Source: Firmicutes bacterium AM31-12AC
GTDB taxonomy: Bacteria; Bacillota; Clostridia; Lachnospirales; Lachnospiraceae
Direction of reading: 5' to 3'
DNA length: 16,031 bases
NCBI GenBank assembly: GCA_003480425.1
Contig: QUJA01000051.1
Coordinates: 1 to 16,031 of the forward strand
Of the stretch, positions 1-6,659 are shown in pieces; the first letter of the stretch is position 1, and each line of letters opens with the position of its first letter. Made by a program: the position numbers and the translations under genes. Below the pieces are notes generated by a model that did not search any database, had not been told where the DNA came from, and saw nothing but the letters and a program-made list of their open reading frames with translations.

Positions 1-45
1 AAAAAAGCCACTAACCCCGTCCCCGTTGGTCACCCCCGTTGGTCA
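1..45 (+). repeat. REP-like unit plus partial second copy at kinase 3' end
   Basis: A unit starting GCCACTAA, with core CCCCGTCCCC and ending GTTGGTCA, occupies about 7-32. A shortened copy (CCCCCGTTGGTCA) follows at 33-45. It is the same family as the repeats at 2561, 11682, 12721, 13099 and 15981. Read on the minus strand it lies just past the kinase stop codon and ends in TGGC followed by six T, so it could also act as a weak terminator. The window edge cuts the flank. Confidence 0.8.
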
Positions 46-56
46 TCCTTGATCCT

Positions 57-1718
57 CTACAGCCACTGTTTTAAGACATCATTTAACTTATTCATATCAA
101 GCGGTTTTGCGATATGTTCGTTCATCCCCGTATTTTTTGCCAGCTGTACATCCTCGGCAAATGCATTTGCCGTCATGGCGATGATTGGCACTTTTCCTCT
201 GGCACCCGGAAGTGAACGGATTGCCGCAGTTGCTTCATAGCCATTCATAATTGGCATCTGGATATCCATAAATGTGAGATCATACTCATTTTCGGGAGCA
301 TTTATAACTTTTTCGACCGCAATTTTTCCATTTTCGGCGACATCGATCTCTGCACCTGTCATCCCCAGAATCTCTGCAGCAATCTCGCGATTCAGTTCGT
401 TGTCTTCTACAATAAGAATCCTTTTTCCTGTGTAATCTACCTTAGCAAATTCCTCAAGATAATCGCGTGCGTTTTTCTCTTTCTTCTCTGAGGTGAATTG
501 CCGCAAGGCGGCTGTCAAACGCGAACGGAATAATGGTTTTGCTATAAATGCATCTACTCCTGCCGCTCTTGCATCTTCTTCAATCTCACTAAATTCAAAA
601 GATGTGAGAATGATGATTGTAACTTCTTTTCCTATCCGCTCCCGAATCTTTCTGGCTGTCTCAATGCCATCCATTTCCGGCATCTTCCAATCCAGAATCA
701 CTGCGAAGTAATCGCTGTTCATTTCATGACGTGCATAGCAGCGTTCCACAGCTTCTTTCCCTGTAAGTACCCATTCACCTTCTATACCTATATCCTTAAG
801 GGTTGCAATCGTACTTTCGCAACAGGTCTTGTCATCATCTACAACCAGAACCGGCAGATTGATCAGTTCTTTTTCCTGCTCTTTTCTACTCTCCTGGAGT
901 TTTAAATAAATCGTTACCGTGATTTTTGTTCCTTTGTTTAAAGTACTGTCAACTGTAATATTTCCATTCATCAGGTTAATAATATTTCTGGCGATTGCCA
1001 TGCCCAGACCCGTGCCTTGAACTTTCGTTGTCCTATGATCATCCGCACGGCTGAAAGGTTCAAACATAATCTTTTGGTATTCGGAAGTCATTCCTATTCC
1101 GTTATCCTCGATGGAGAACTCGTAGCATCCAAGTTCTGAAAATCCATTTGGCTTTTCTTTAATAGAAAATGTAATATTTCCTCTATCCGGTGTGTACTTG
1201 ACAGCATTACTCATCAGATTAACAAACACTTGCTGGATTCTTAAGCTGTCACCACAGACTGCTTCGTGTTCAATGTGTTCGATATGTACTTCAAAATTGT
1301 GTCCGTGCTCGTCTATTCCCGGCTTTGTAAGTGTGACCAAATTGTCAACCAGCTCTGACAAATTGAAATCTTCCTCCGCAAGAGACATTTTCCCGCTTTC
1401 GATTCGTGCCATATCTAGAACTTCATTGATTAGTCCCAATAAATGACGGCTCGACTTTGTAATTTTGCCAAGGCATTCTAGCACTTTATCCTGATTTTCA
1501 ATATTTGCCCCTGCAATGGCAGTCAAACCGATAATTGCATTCATCGGTGTCCGAATGTCGTGAGACATATTTGAGAGAAAATCTGTCTTGGCGCGGCTTG
1601 CATTTTCTGCGGTCTGATATGCCTCCTTCAATGCCTTGTGCGATTCGATTTCCGCCTTTTTCTCTTGAGATACGTCCATAGATGCCAATAGAACCTCGCC
1701 AGTTTTGTGCCTTTCCAC
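57..1718 (-). CDS. Hybrid histidine kinase, C-terminal part (HisKA-HATPase-REC-REC), separated by frameshift
   Basis: This is the catalytic part of a cytoplasmic hybrid sensor kinase. A short coiled linker leads to the HisKA box (NMSHDIRTPMN; phospho-His at residue 53 of this frame, about 324 of the restored protein). The ATPase domain has its N box near 165-176 (NLMSNAVKYT), DNGIGM at 205-210 and GTGLGM at 235-240. Two receiver domains follow: REC1 (VVDDD at 292-296, phospho-Asp in ILDWKMP, residue 343) and REC2 (VEDN at 437-440, phospho-Asp in FMDIQMP, residue 485). There is no Hpt domain, so phosphate would have to pass to a separate Hpt protein. The GTG at 1718 has no convincing ribosome site and sits in the middle of the last PAS-like region, so it is unlikely to be a true start. 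The frame joins to the upstream one by adding one base in the T run at 1703-1706. Confidence 0.85.
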   Translation of the reverse strand: MERHKTGEVLLASMDVSQEKKAEIESHKALKEAYQTAENASRAKTDFLSNMSHDIRTPMNAIIGLTAIAGANIENQDKVLECLGKITKSSRHLLGLINEVLDMARIESGKMSLAEEDFNLSELVDNLVTLTKPGIDEHGHNFEVHIEHIEHEAVCGDSLRIQQVFVNLMSNAVKYTPDRGNITFSIKEKPNGFSELGCYEFSIEDNGIGMTSEYQKIMFEPFSRADDHRTTKVQGTGLGMAIARNIINLMNGNITVDSTLNKGTKITVTIYLKLQESRKEQEKELINLPVLVVDDDKTCCESTIATLKDIGIEGEWVLTGKEAVERCYARHEMNSDYFAVILDWKMPEMDGIETARKIRERIGKEVTIIILTSFEFSEIEEDARAAGVDAFIAKPLFRSRLTAALRQFTSEKKEKNARDYLEEFAKVDYTGKRILIVEDNELNREIAAEILGMTGAEIDVAENGKIAVEKVINAPENEYDLTFMDIQMPIMNGYEATAAIRSLPGARGKVPIIAMTANAFAEDVQLAKNTGMNEHIAKPLDMNKLNDVLKQWL

Positions 1719-2530
1719 TCTAATGGAATGAAAGACGCAATTTTATAAGTATTTTCATCCAACGAACAATATTCAAATTTATAAATGTCTCTTTCATCTG
1801 TCAGATTCTTCCGTAGATTTTCTGAAGACAGCAGAACCTCTATCGGTTCCAATGGTTCCAGCGTCTTATATTTTGCAGCCACCTGCCCTGCAAAATCGTG
1901 ATACGTTCCAGATGGTTTGTATATCATTTCCCCCTGCAGATTATAAAATTTGTATTGATCTTCTTCCAGATTACAGACTACAAAACGGTCTACCAGACGC
2001 ACCATACTCTTGATTAAGAGTTCCATGGATGCATTGTCAGATGCCATCTGCATTCGTCTCATCGTCTCAGCTTTTGACTCAGTGATATCTCTCAGGAAAA
2101 TCATTGCGTATTCGGAATCTTCAATCTCGCCACGCATGACGACGTTGCGGACCCATCGTTCTTCCCCATTCAAAATGATACGACATTCCTGGCACAACTC
2201 CGTCTCAAGCCCTTTTAATTTTTCTGTGATGTATGAACGATTGTAGAAATCCGTTACCGTCTTTTTATCTTCTTCGATAACATAATTATCTACAAAAAAC
2301 GTAACCAGTTCATCCCATGTATGACTCTGCTCAAAAGCCGTCATCAAGGAAGATTCCACTTTAATTGTATCAAATGTATTTTTTTCAAGATTTACATAGT
2401 ATTCACAAAGGTTTGCGCTTGTGAACGCACGGTGAAAGGCTGCCAACTTCTGTGCCTGCATCACCGCAAATGCATTATCTCCCTGCTTCATTCCATCGGA
2501 AGAATATATTTCATCTGTATATTTATTCAT
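1628..2530 (-). CDS. Hybrid histidine kinase, N-terminal sensor part (two PAS-like domains), frameshifted
   Basis: This is the sensor half of the same kinase. Residues about 30-150 form a PAS-like domain ending in the typical FLRDITESKAE linker, and residues about 170-290 form a second one. I see no membrane span, so it is probably a cytoplasmic sensor of an unknown ligand. After residue 276 (GTK) the frame runs into junk rich in basic residues and stops at 1628. Adding one base to the AAAA run (T run 1703-1706 on the plus strand) gives GTK-TGEVLLASMDVSQEK and restores a protein of about 823 aa. The ATG at 2530 has an AGAGG about 15 bases upstream, an unusually long spacing, just beyond a REP pair. 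A true frameshift, a sequencing error and -1 slippage on AAAA are all possible; error or decay is likelier than programmed slippage. Confidence 0.8.
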   Translation of the reverse strand: MNKYTDEIYSSDGMKQGDNAFAVMQAQKLAAFHRAFTSANLCEYYVNLEKNTFDTIKVESSLMTAFEQSHTWDELVTFFVDNYVIEEDKKTVTDFYNRSYITEKLKGLETELCQECRIILNGEERWVRNVVMRGEIEDSEYAMIFLRDITESKAETMRRMQMASDNASMELLIKSMVRLVDRFVVCNLEEDQYKFYNLQGEMIYKPSGTYHDFAGQVAAKYKTLEPLEPIEVLLSSENLRKNLTDERDIYKFEYCSLDENTYKIASFIPLEWKGTKLARFYWHLWTYLKRKRRKSNRTRH

Positions 2531-2560
2531 AAAACTTATTTTTATCCTCTCATATTTAAT

Positions 2561-2653
2561 GCCACCCGGGACGGGGTTTTCTGGCTTTTTTCACCTTCCT
2601 AATTTTTATCCTGCGAGGTCAAAAAAAGCCAGAAACCCCCGTCCCTAAATGGC
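2561..2653. repeat. Inverted pair of REP-like units (REPIN-like)
   Basis: The left arm is 2561-2591 (GCCACCCGGGACGGGG... ending CTGGCTTTTTT). The right arm is 2621-2653 (AAAAAAAGCCAG... ending CCGTCCCTAAATGGC). The two are near-perfect reverse complements over about 30 bases around a 29-base spacer. The transcript would form one long hairpin between the nitroreductase and the kinase. The minus-strand stop codon of the nitroreductase lies within the right arm. This two-unit inverted layout is what is called a REPIN in bacteria carrying RAYT transposases. Confidence 0.8.
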
Positions 2654-3382
2654 ATCTCGTCTAAACTGCTCCAAATATTCTGTTACTGATTTGCTCATTT
2701 CCTTCGAAAAGTCTGAATTATACTTTCGATTACAAAATGCGCTACACCACTGTTCGTAGGTGCTGTTTTTACACTTATATGCAAACATCTCTCGTAATTC
2801 ATCCCCGTCCATATTACGATATGTATTTTCATGCACAATATGTTTCTGTTCACACCGTTCTGGTTTTTTACGTTCCATTTGTTGCTTTGTCGGCCATCCA
2901 AATACTATCATAACTGCCGGAAATACATATTCTGGCAATTGTAAGAGTTTTCTCTGCTCTTCGCAATTCTCCATAATGTCGCCAATATAACAGGAACCAA
3001 TGCCAAAGCTTTCTGCTGCTACCACTGCATTCTGTGACGCAATGGCTGTATCTGTTACCGCAAGCATCAAATCTCCTACGTCTGGTTTCCTCGGTTTGCA
3101 CCCTGCTTCCAGATAAGCATCATACCACTTCTTACAATCCGCACAGAACACCAGAACCATCGGTGCCTTTGCAATAAATGGCTGATGGTCGCAGCTTTCT
3201 GCAAGTGCTTCTTTTAAATTTTGATCTGTAATATCCAGAATTGTATATAACTGCTGACACCCTGCTGTCGGAGCCTGCATAGCCGCCTCCAAAATCACAT
3301 TCTTCATCTCGTTTGAGATTGCTTTATCTTCAAATACTCTCACCGATTTTCTGTTGTATAAACTTTCTATAATTTCATTCAT
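2645..3382 (-). CDS. Nitroreductase family protein
   Basis: This is a predicted FMN-dependent NAD(P)H oxidoreductase of the nitroreductase superfamily, soluble and cytoplasmic. The start is typical: NRKSVRVFEDKAIS at about 11-24, where the Arg/Ser residues contact the FMN phosphate, then APTAGCQQL near 37-45. The mid region GIGSCYIGDI and the segment FPAVMIVFGWP are also standard. At 245 aa it is within the NfsA/FRP-like size range. The C-terminal tail has a small cluster of cysteines (CKNSTYEQWCSAFC). The ATG at 3382 has AAGGAAGGCGG about 11 bases upstream. It has its own strong promoter (3442-3470). The last codons and stop (GAT GCC ATT TAG) come from a repeat unit. The substrate is unknown. 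Confidence 0.9.
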   Translation of the reverse strand: MNEIIESLYNRKSVRVFEDKAISNEMKNVILEAAMQAPTAGCQQLYTILDITDQNLKEALAESCDHQPFIAKAPMVLVFCADCKKWYDAYLEAGCKPRKPDVGDLMLAVTDTAIASQNAVVAAESFGIGSCYIGDIMENCEEQRKLLQLPEYVFPAVMIVFGWPTKQQMERKKPERCEQKHIVHENTYRNMDGDELREMFAYKCKNSTYEQWCSAFCNRKYNSDFSKEMSKSVTEYLEQFRRDAI

Positions 3383-3441
3383 TTTTTACTATACCGCCTT
3401 CCTTTTGCATTACTTTCTGTCTTATAAATTTCATATTTTTC

Positions 3442-3470
3442 ATTATACTTGTTGGCACTTGCAAGTGCAA
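3442..3470 (-). promoter_or_regulatory. Nitroreductase promoter with overlapping palindromic operator
   Basis: On the minus strand TTGCAC (3470-3465), 17 bases and TATAAT (3447-3442) make a near-consensus sigma-A promoter about 60 bases before the start codon. The perfect 14-base palindrome GCACTTGCAAGTGC (3455-3468) overlaps the -35 and the spacer. That is where a repressor (HxlR-like) or a spacer-twisting activator (MerR-like) would bind. No regulator gene is adjacent. Confidence 0.75.
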
Positions 3471-3476
3471 GGTGAT

Positions 3477-3634
3477 AGTATCCGCAGCGCTGGATTTTCT
3501 TCCATAACTCTCATTGTTTTCACCTGGAGTTCACGATATTCTGAGTGACTCTTTTTCAAATACTTAGTCACCCATTTCTCCACCGATTTCCATAAAGTAC
3601 TTTGTTCCCACATGATGTCCTGATTTTTTCGCAT
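3477..3634 (-). pseudogene. 5' fragment of a duplicated 203-aa gene family member
   Basis: The first 53 or so residues (MRKNQDIMWEQSTLWKSVEK..., ending NPALRIL) match the start of the intact gene at 6660-7271 with only a handful of changes. Homology stops abruptly at 3477, where the nitroreductase promoter begins. The reading frame then runs 10 unrelated residues to a stop at 3443. The promoter and ribosome site of the parent are retained, so a truncated peptide could still be made, but the protein is clearly broken. Confidence 0.85.
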
Positions 3635-3675
3635 ATTGCATTTCTCCCTTCTGAAGTTCTCTTTTCAGTTACATG

Positions 3676-3703
3676 ACTATACCGGTAACTGGGGAAATAG
3701 CAA
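3676..3703 (-). promoter_or_regulatory. Promoter of the truncated duplicate gene
   Basis: TTGCTA (3703-3698), a 16-base spacer and TATAGT (3681-3676). Both hexamers and the spacer length are kept in copy B at 7313-7340 although the spacer sequence differs, which supports a real promoter. Confidence 0.55.
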
Positions 3704-3765
3704 TTCATCAGATGTACTGAAAATGCGTGGAGGAGATTGGGGATAGTAGACAATATGGGGAAATC

Positions 3766-3800
3766 GAAGAAAAAGAAAAGCCATGGCTTTTAACCATGAC
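3766..3800 (-). terminator. Rho-independent terminator after TasA-like remnant
   Basis: On the minus strand GTCATGG (3800-3794), a 7-base loop and CCATGGC (3786-3780) are followed by TTTTCTTTTTCTTC. It starts 8 bases past the stop codon of the TasA-like remnant. It probably now also ends transcripts of the ATPase-nuclease cassette. Confidence 0.7.
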
Positions 3801-3807
3801 CTTCTTT

Positions 3808-3954
3808 TTATCGTCCGCTTGTCGCTACACCTGCAAGTTTAACGGTAACATCATATGTCGTTGTATCATTTTCAATCGCTTTACCATTGACGCAGTCAGC
3901 ATCAGTGCCTTCCATCCAAATATATACATGAACAATTGTTCCGTTGTAGTCTAC
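3808..3954 (-). pseudogene. C-terminal remnant of a SipW-type (TasA-like) exported protein
   Basis: Reading the minus strand from 3954 gives 48 residues starting VDYNGTIVHVYIWMEGTDAD, ending LAGVATSGR and a TAA stop. The pattern of hydrophobics around (Y/W)xEGxDA followed by a last beta strand matches the end of the TasA-like protein at 7514-8377 (VQVFTYYEGDDAQ ... VGITFSVD). It also matches the domain at 8682-9005 (IVIWMEGDDPECVD). There is no start, and an in-frame stop lies about 10 codons upstream at the 3' end of the nuclease gene. It is followed by a terminator and then copy A of the duplicated segment, exactly as the intact TasA-like gene is. Intergenic content from 3635 to 3970 is therefore the copy A promoter region, the terminator and this remnant. 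Confidence 0.75.
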
Positions 3955-3970
3955 TTTTCGGCGATTTTTA

Positions 3971-4705
3971 TTACAATTTCACTGGCTGCACTACAAACAG
4001 TTTCACTTTTTTCCTATCAAATTGTTTATTAAAATAATCATTAAAATTCTTAGTTTCTTTTATAATCTTCTTTTTGTCATATACATAAAAGAAAATATTT
4101 TTTTCCTGATAATGAACAATATCTGCTTCTATTTCTTCTATTAATTTTTTCAAAGTCATCGAATCACGGGTGCATTTTGCTTCTAAAACCACATCTAAAT
4201 CTGGAATACATACATCTTCTCGCACTGTCCCAATACCAGAGTCCTTTGATACTTCTTTTCTTATTCCCGGATAAAGAGGTTTTAATGCCGCATATAATAA
4301 ATGCTGCAAATCATATTCATTTTGTATCATTATTTTCTCTAGATTTTCATGTTTAATTGTTGCTCTTTTATCAGGTGAATATTCTGTTAGTGCTTCTAAA
4401 AAAAGATAAAAATTTTCCAAATATATTTCCAGATTCTTTAAATCCGAATTTTGATCTTCTTCCTGTGTCAATGCAGATAAATAATCTGTTAATTTGATCT
4501 TCGCCATCAACATATTTTCTTTATTTACTTCATCTGAAAAGCGATTTTTTAAATAAGTTGCTCTTTTTCTGACTTGAACAATAATATCATTTGGATACTC
4601 CTTGATCCTTAGCATTTCGTATAATTCTGTAACAAATTGATCATACTCATTAATTTCAAAAATATTTTGTAATTTTTCGATATATGGCTTCAACCAGTTA
4701 TCCAT
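3971..4705 (-). CDS. Predicted PD-(D/E)xK nuclease, DpnII/MboI-like fold, with helical N-terminal domain
   Basis: Residues about 130-225 follow the pattern of the DpnII/MboI-type restriction-endonuclease-fold domain. It begins EYDLQHLLYAALKPLYPGIRKE with acidic residues E130 and E151, then D164 in VREDV. E175 and K177 lie in VVLEAKCTR, and then come the EIEADIVHYQ helix and FFYVYDKKK. D164...E175-x-K177 are the likely metal-binding catalytic residues. Residues 1-110 are helical and charged; 28-80 (ELYEMLRIKEYPND...) look like a small effector-associated or adaptor helical bundle, but that is weak pattern matching. The ATG overlaps the end of the ATPase gene by 8 bases (ATGGATAA), with GGGGAAG upstream, so the two are translationally coupled. 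It is visibly more AT-rich than its flanks. DNA cleavage in a defence setting is inferred, not shown. Confidence 0.7.
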   Translation of the reverse strand: MDNWLKPYIEKLQNIFEINEYDQFVTELYEMLRIKEYPNDIIVQVRKRATYLKNRFSDEVNKENMLMAKIKLTDYLSALTQEEDQNSDLKNLEIYLENFYLFLEALTEYSPDKRATIKHENLEKIMIQNEYDLQHLLYAALKPLYPGIRKEVSKDSGIGTVREDVCIPDLDVVLEAKCTRDSMTLKKLIEEIEADIVHYQEKNIFFYVYDKKKIIKETKNFNDYFNKQFDRKKVKLFVVQPVKL

Positions 4706-5888
4706 TTTTTCTTCCCCATCTCAAATAAAACAAAAAAAGTGGATCCAATACATATACTTTTCCATCTTTCCATTCAATTGCCCTGTAAATTTCTTCTTTT
4801 GCTTCCAGTACGTTTTGTAATTTTCTTAAATGCTCTTTAACAATTGCTTTATCAGGATTCTTTTCATTTGCTGGCAGCTTAATCAGTTGAATAATTCTAC
4901 TATAAAATATTTCAAATGAGATCTCTGTTAATGGCGGATTTTTAGCAAGTGATTCAACAATCAAGCCATACATATCTAACAACTTTCCATCTGTTGTTTC
5001 ATACATTTTTCTTTGTTGACCTCGCTGATTGGGACCTTTTCCCATCGTATTAACTACATCAGCATAGCTGAAATTCACAGTTGTAAACTTATATGCTTTT
5101 TCCAGAATTTCATCTGTTACTTCTTGTTTATTTTCATCTTCTAATAAAGTACAAATGCTTAAACATATATACTGCATCAGTTGTGGTGATGTCAAACATT
5201 CAACAGCAAGTTTTTCAGCAATAGCATCCGAAATTTTAATATCGAGTTTTTCAAATCCCATTAGTGCAATTTTTTCCAAATCTTCTTCTTTCCACGTATC
5301 AATAGTAATCAAACTCAAACGTCCTGATAAATCGGCATTCTGACGAATTGCATCATCTGATCTGTGAGGAAGTGAAACAACTATAACTTTTAATTCTCTG
5401 CGTATTGCATCTTTTAATTGTTGCGCTATTTTTACCTGCATCTCTGGCGATGCATAGTGAAAATCATCTATAACCAAGACTTTATCATGTTGGATATAAT
5501 ATTCAATAATTTTATCTTTTGAAAGAACATATTTTTCATTTTTTCCATCTCTGTCTGTTATTTCTTCGGTCTTTGAAAATCTCTCGGTCGTTATTTCTCC
5601 CATATAAGGCAACTCAACCTTAGCCGCTACTGTTGCCCAAAAATCTGTATTTTCATTAAAATCTGCTCCGGAAATTTCAACTATGTTATCTAATCCAATA
5701 ACTTTCTCACATAAGATCGTCTTTCCCATCTTTGACGGACCAATAATAGAAGTCAGACATCCAGCGGTTCGCAGTGCTTGTTTTAATCGTAATTCATAGG
5801 ATATATCTGTATCCTCATAATGACGCGATACATATGTATATGTTGGGTATGCACCTGGTTTAAATACTTCTTCGGCTCTCATTATCAT
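4698..5888 (-). CDS. AAA/STAND-like P-loop ATPase partnered with the nuclease
   Basis: This 396-aa soluble NTPase has Walker A GPSKMGKT (50-57), Walker B VLVIDDFHYA (137-146), a sensor-like VVSLPHRSDDA (170-180) and SGRLSLITIDTW (188-199), which resembles the arginine region of Orc/TniB-type AAA proteins. A helical lid follows (200-270). The C-terminal part (about 300-392) ends in KVYVLDPLFLFYLRWGRK, like the winged-helix end of archaeal-type (SSF) ATPases. The ATG at 5888 is chosen because GGAGG lies 8 bases upstream; a GTG at 5903 lies in the ribosome site itself. It likely senses a trigger or loads the nuclease encoded just downstream. It could also be a transposition regulator, but no transposase is adjacent. 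Confidence 0.75.
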   Translation of the reverse strand: MIMRAEEVFKPGAYPTYTYVSRHYEDTDISYELRLKQALRTAGCLTSIIGPSKMGKTILCEKVIGLDNIVEISGADFNENTDFWATVAAKVELPYMGEITTERFSKTEEITDRDGKNEKYVLSKDKIIEYYIQHDKVLVIDDFHYASPEMQVKIAQQLKDAIRRELKVIVVSLPHRSDDAIRQNADLSGRLSLITIDTWKEEDLEKIALMGFEKLDIKISDAIAEKLAVECLTSPQLMQYICLSICTLLEDENKQEVTDEILEKAYKFTTVNFSYADVVNTMGKGPNQRGQQRKMYETTDGKLLDMYGLIVESLAKNPPLTEISFEIFYSRIIQLIKLPANEKNPDKAIVKEHLRKLQNVLEAKEEIYRAIEWKDGKVYVLDPLFLFYLRWGRKNG

Positions 5889-5917
5889 TACTTTCACCTC
5901 CACATGGATTTATTTGT

Positions 5918-5972
5918 ATTATAACATATTTATATGCTTTTTAAATCTTTTTTATACCTTTTAATACCTTTT
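5918..5972 (-). promoter_or_regulatory. Cassette promoter with two 10-bp-phased direct repeats
   Basis: TATAAT (5923-5918) sits 29 bases before the ATPase start. The hexamer 17 bases upstream (ATTTAA, 5946-5941) is a poor -35. Just beyond it are two copies of AAAAGGTAT (5962-5954 and 5972-5964), exactly 10 bases apart. A weak -35 with same-face repeats upstream is the layout of an activator-dependent promoter. The rest of 5904-6051 shows nothing else I can name. Confidence 0.5.
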
Positions 5973-6051
5973 CATGTAAAATTTGCTAATATATCAAATA
6001 CTTGGAGGTATCTTCGTATTATTGCTAGCTTTATATCCATAAGTTAACCTT

Positions 6052-6363
6052 CTAATTTGAGATGTAGGGCTTACCATTTACATTATGGATAGTAGATAAT
6101 GGTGAAGCTTTCCACCCCTCATGAAGATTTCGAATATGGGAACTCACATCAAAAGGCTCTTTATACTCCCTGTGCATCGGAATCGCAACACTTTCAATAC
6201 TGCTTACCTGTTCTGTGATTCTTGGAGCCTCGGTCTTTATCGGTATTTTCGGATCATTATTCTTTAATGCATTCCAAAAAGTTTCCATTACCTCTTTATT
6301 TTCGATACCTAAGACAAGTCCCACCATTGCAGTGATACTTATTCCTGCAATGGCAATTTCCAT
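6052..6363 (-). CDS. Unknown 103-aa protein with N-terminal membrane segment
   Basis: I do not recognise this protein. Residues 3-18 (IAIAGISITAMVGLVL) are hydrophobic and could be a membrane anchor or a signal. The rest is hydrophilic, with several prolines and a C-terminus ending KPYISN. The ATG at 6363 has GGGAG 7 bases upstream, so expression is likely. It starts 15 bases after the stop of the 22-codon ORF (6379-6447), suggesting a two-gene unit. It lies between the ATPase-nuclease cassette and the intact 203-aa gene, so it may have arrived with the cassette or be part of the older locus. Confidence 0.55.
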   Translation of the reverse strand: MEIAIAGISITAMVGLVLGIENKEVMETFWNALKNNDPKIPIKTEAPRITEQVSSIESVAIPMHREYKEPFDVSSHIRNLHEGWKASPLSTIHNVNGKPYISN

Positions 6364-6378
6364 TTTATGCTCCCTGAT

Positions 6379-6447
6379 TCAGTGAATAAGCGTTTTCTGT
6401 TCTTCTTGAGTTTCTTCACTCATTTTCATTTTTTTAGTTTCATCCAT
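6379..6447 (-). CDS. Possible 22-aa small protein upstream of the 103-aa gene
   Basis: The ATG at 6447 is preceded by GGAGG with an 8-base gap, an excellent ribosome site. The peptide (MDETKKMKMSEETQEEQKTL plus two residues) is highly charged, has no hydrophobic stretch and ends with TGA. It is 15 bases from the next ATG, so it could be a real small protein or a leader peptide that couples translation. Nothing is known to me of its function. Confidence 0.45.
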   Translation of the reverse strand: MDETKKMKMSEETQEEQKTLIH

Positions 6448-6659
6448 GATTCTATCCTCCTTGTGTTTTCTATCTAAACCATAACACATTTTGGAATCTC
6501 TGACATTCGCACTTCGCGTACCTACTCTCAAACCTCAAATACTGTAGCCAAAAACTGAATCGCATACGGATTTTCCAATTGCGATGTTGAATTCTGAGGC
6601 TAACAAACGCATCTGTCATTCCCTATCTGCTTTTTACTTATGTATATCTATATTTCTGT
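6448..6659. other. Intergenic stretch without a recognised gene
   Basis: A minus-strand 49-codon frame (6619-6470) exists but has GGGA directly against the ATG and reads into the promoter zone of the small ORF; I do not call it. No clear terminator for the 203-aa gene and no strong promoter are visible. It presumably carries the promoter for the 6379-6447 unit. Confidence 0.4.

Larger units (their letters stand above)
3477..3750. repeat. Duplicated segment, copy A
   Basis: About 270 bases closely similar to 7114-7392. The segment covers the first part of the 203-aa gene, its ribosome site, its promoter and the upstream spacer. It shows a tandem duplication of a TasA-like gene plus 203-aa gene unit, of which this copy has decayed. 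Confidence 0.85.

Noticed and set aside
1628..1718. Two overlapping separate genes for a PAS protein and a kinase
   Set aside because: The join by one base is seamless in protein terms, the GTG start lacks a ribosome site, and the end of the first frame is not protein-like.
3568..3753. Minus-strand frames at 3568-3753 and 7205-7393 that look alike
   Set aside because: They are similar only because the DNA is duplicated; they cover the promoter and 5' end of the 203-aa gene in another frame.
3727..4032. Plus-strand 101-codon frame
   Set aside because: It overlaps the terminator, the TasA-like remnant and the nuclease end on the other strand, and shows no protein-like composition.
6470..6619. 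Minus-strand 49-codon ORF rich in Arg and Trp
   Set aside because: GGGA touches the ATG, composition is odd, and it ends in the leader of the next small ORF; not enough to call.
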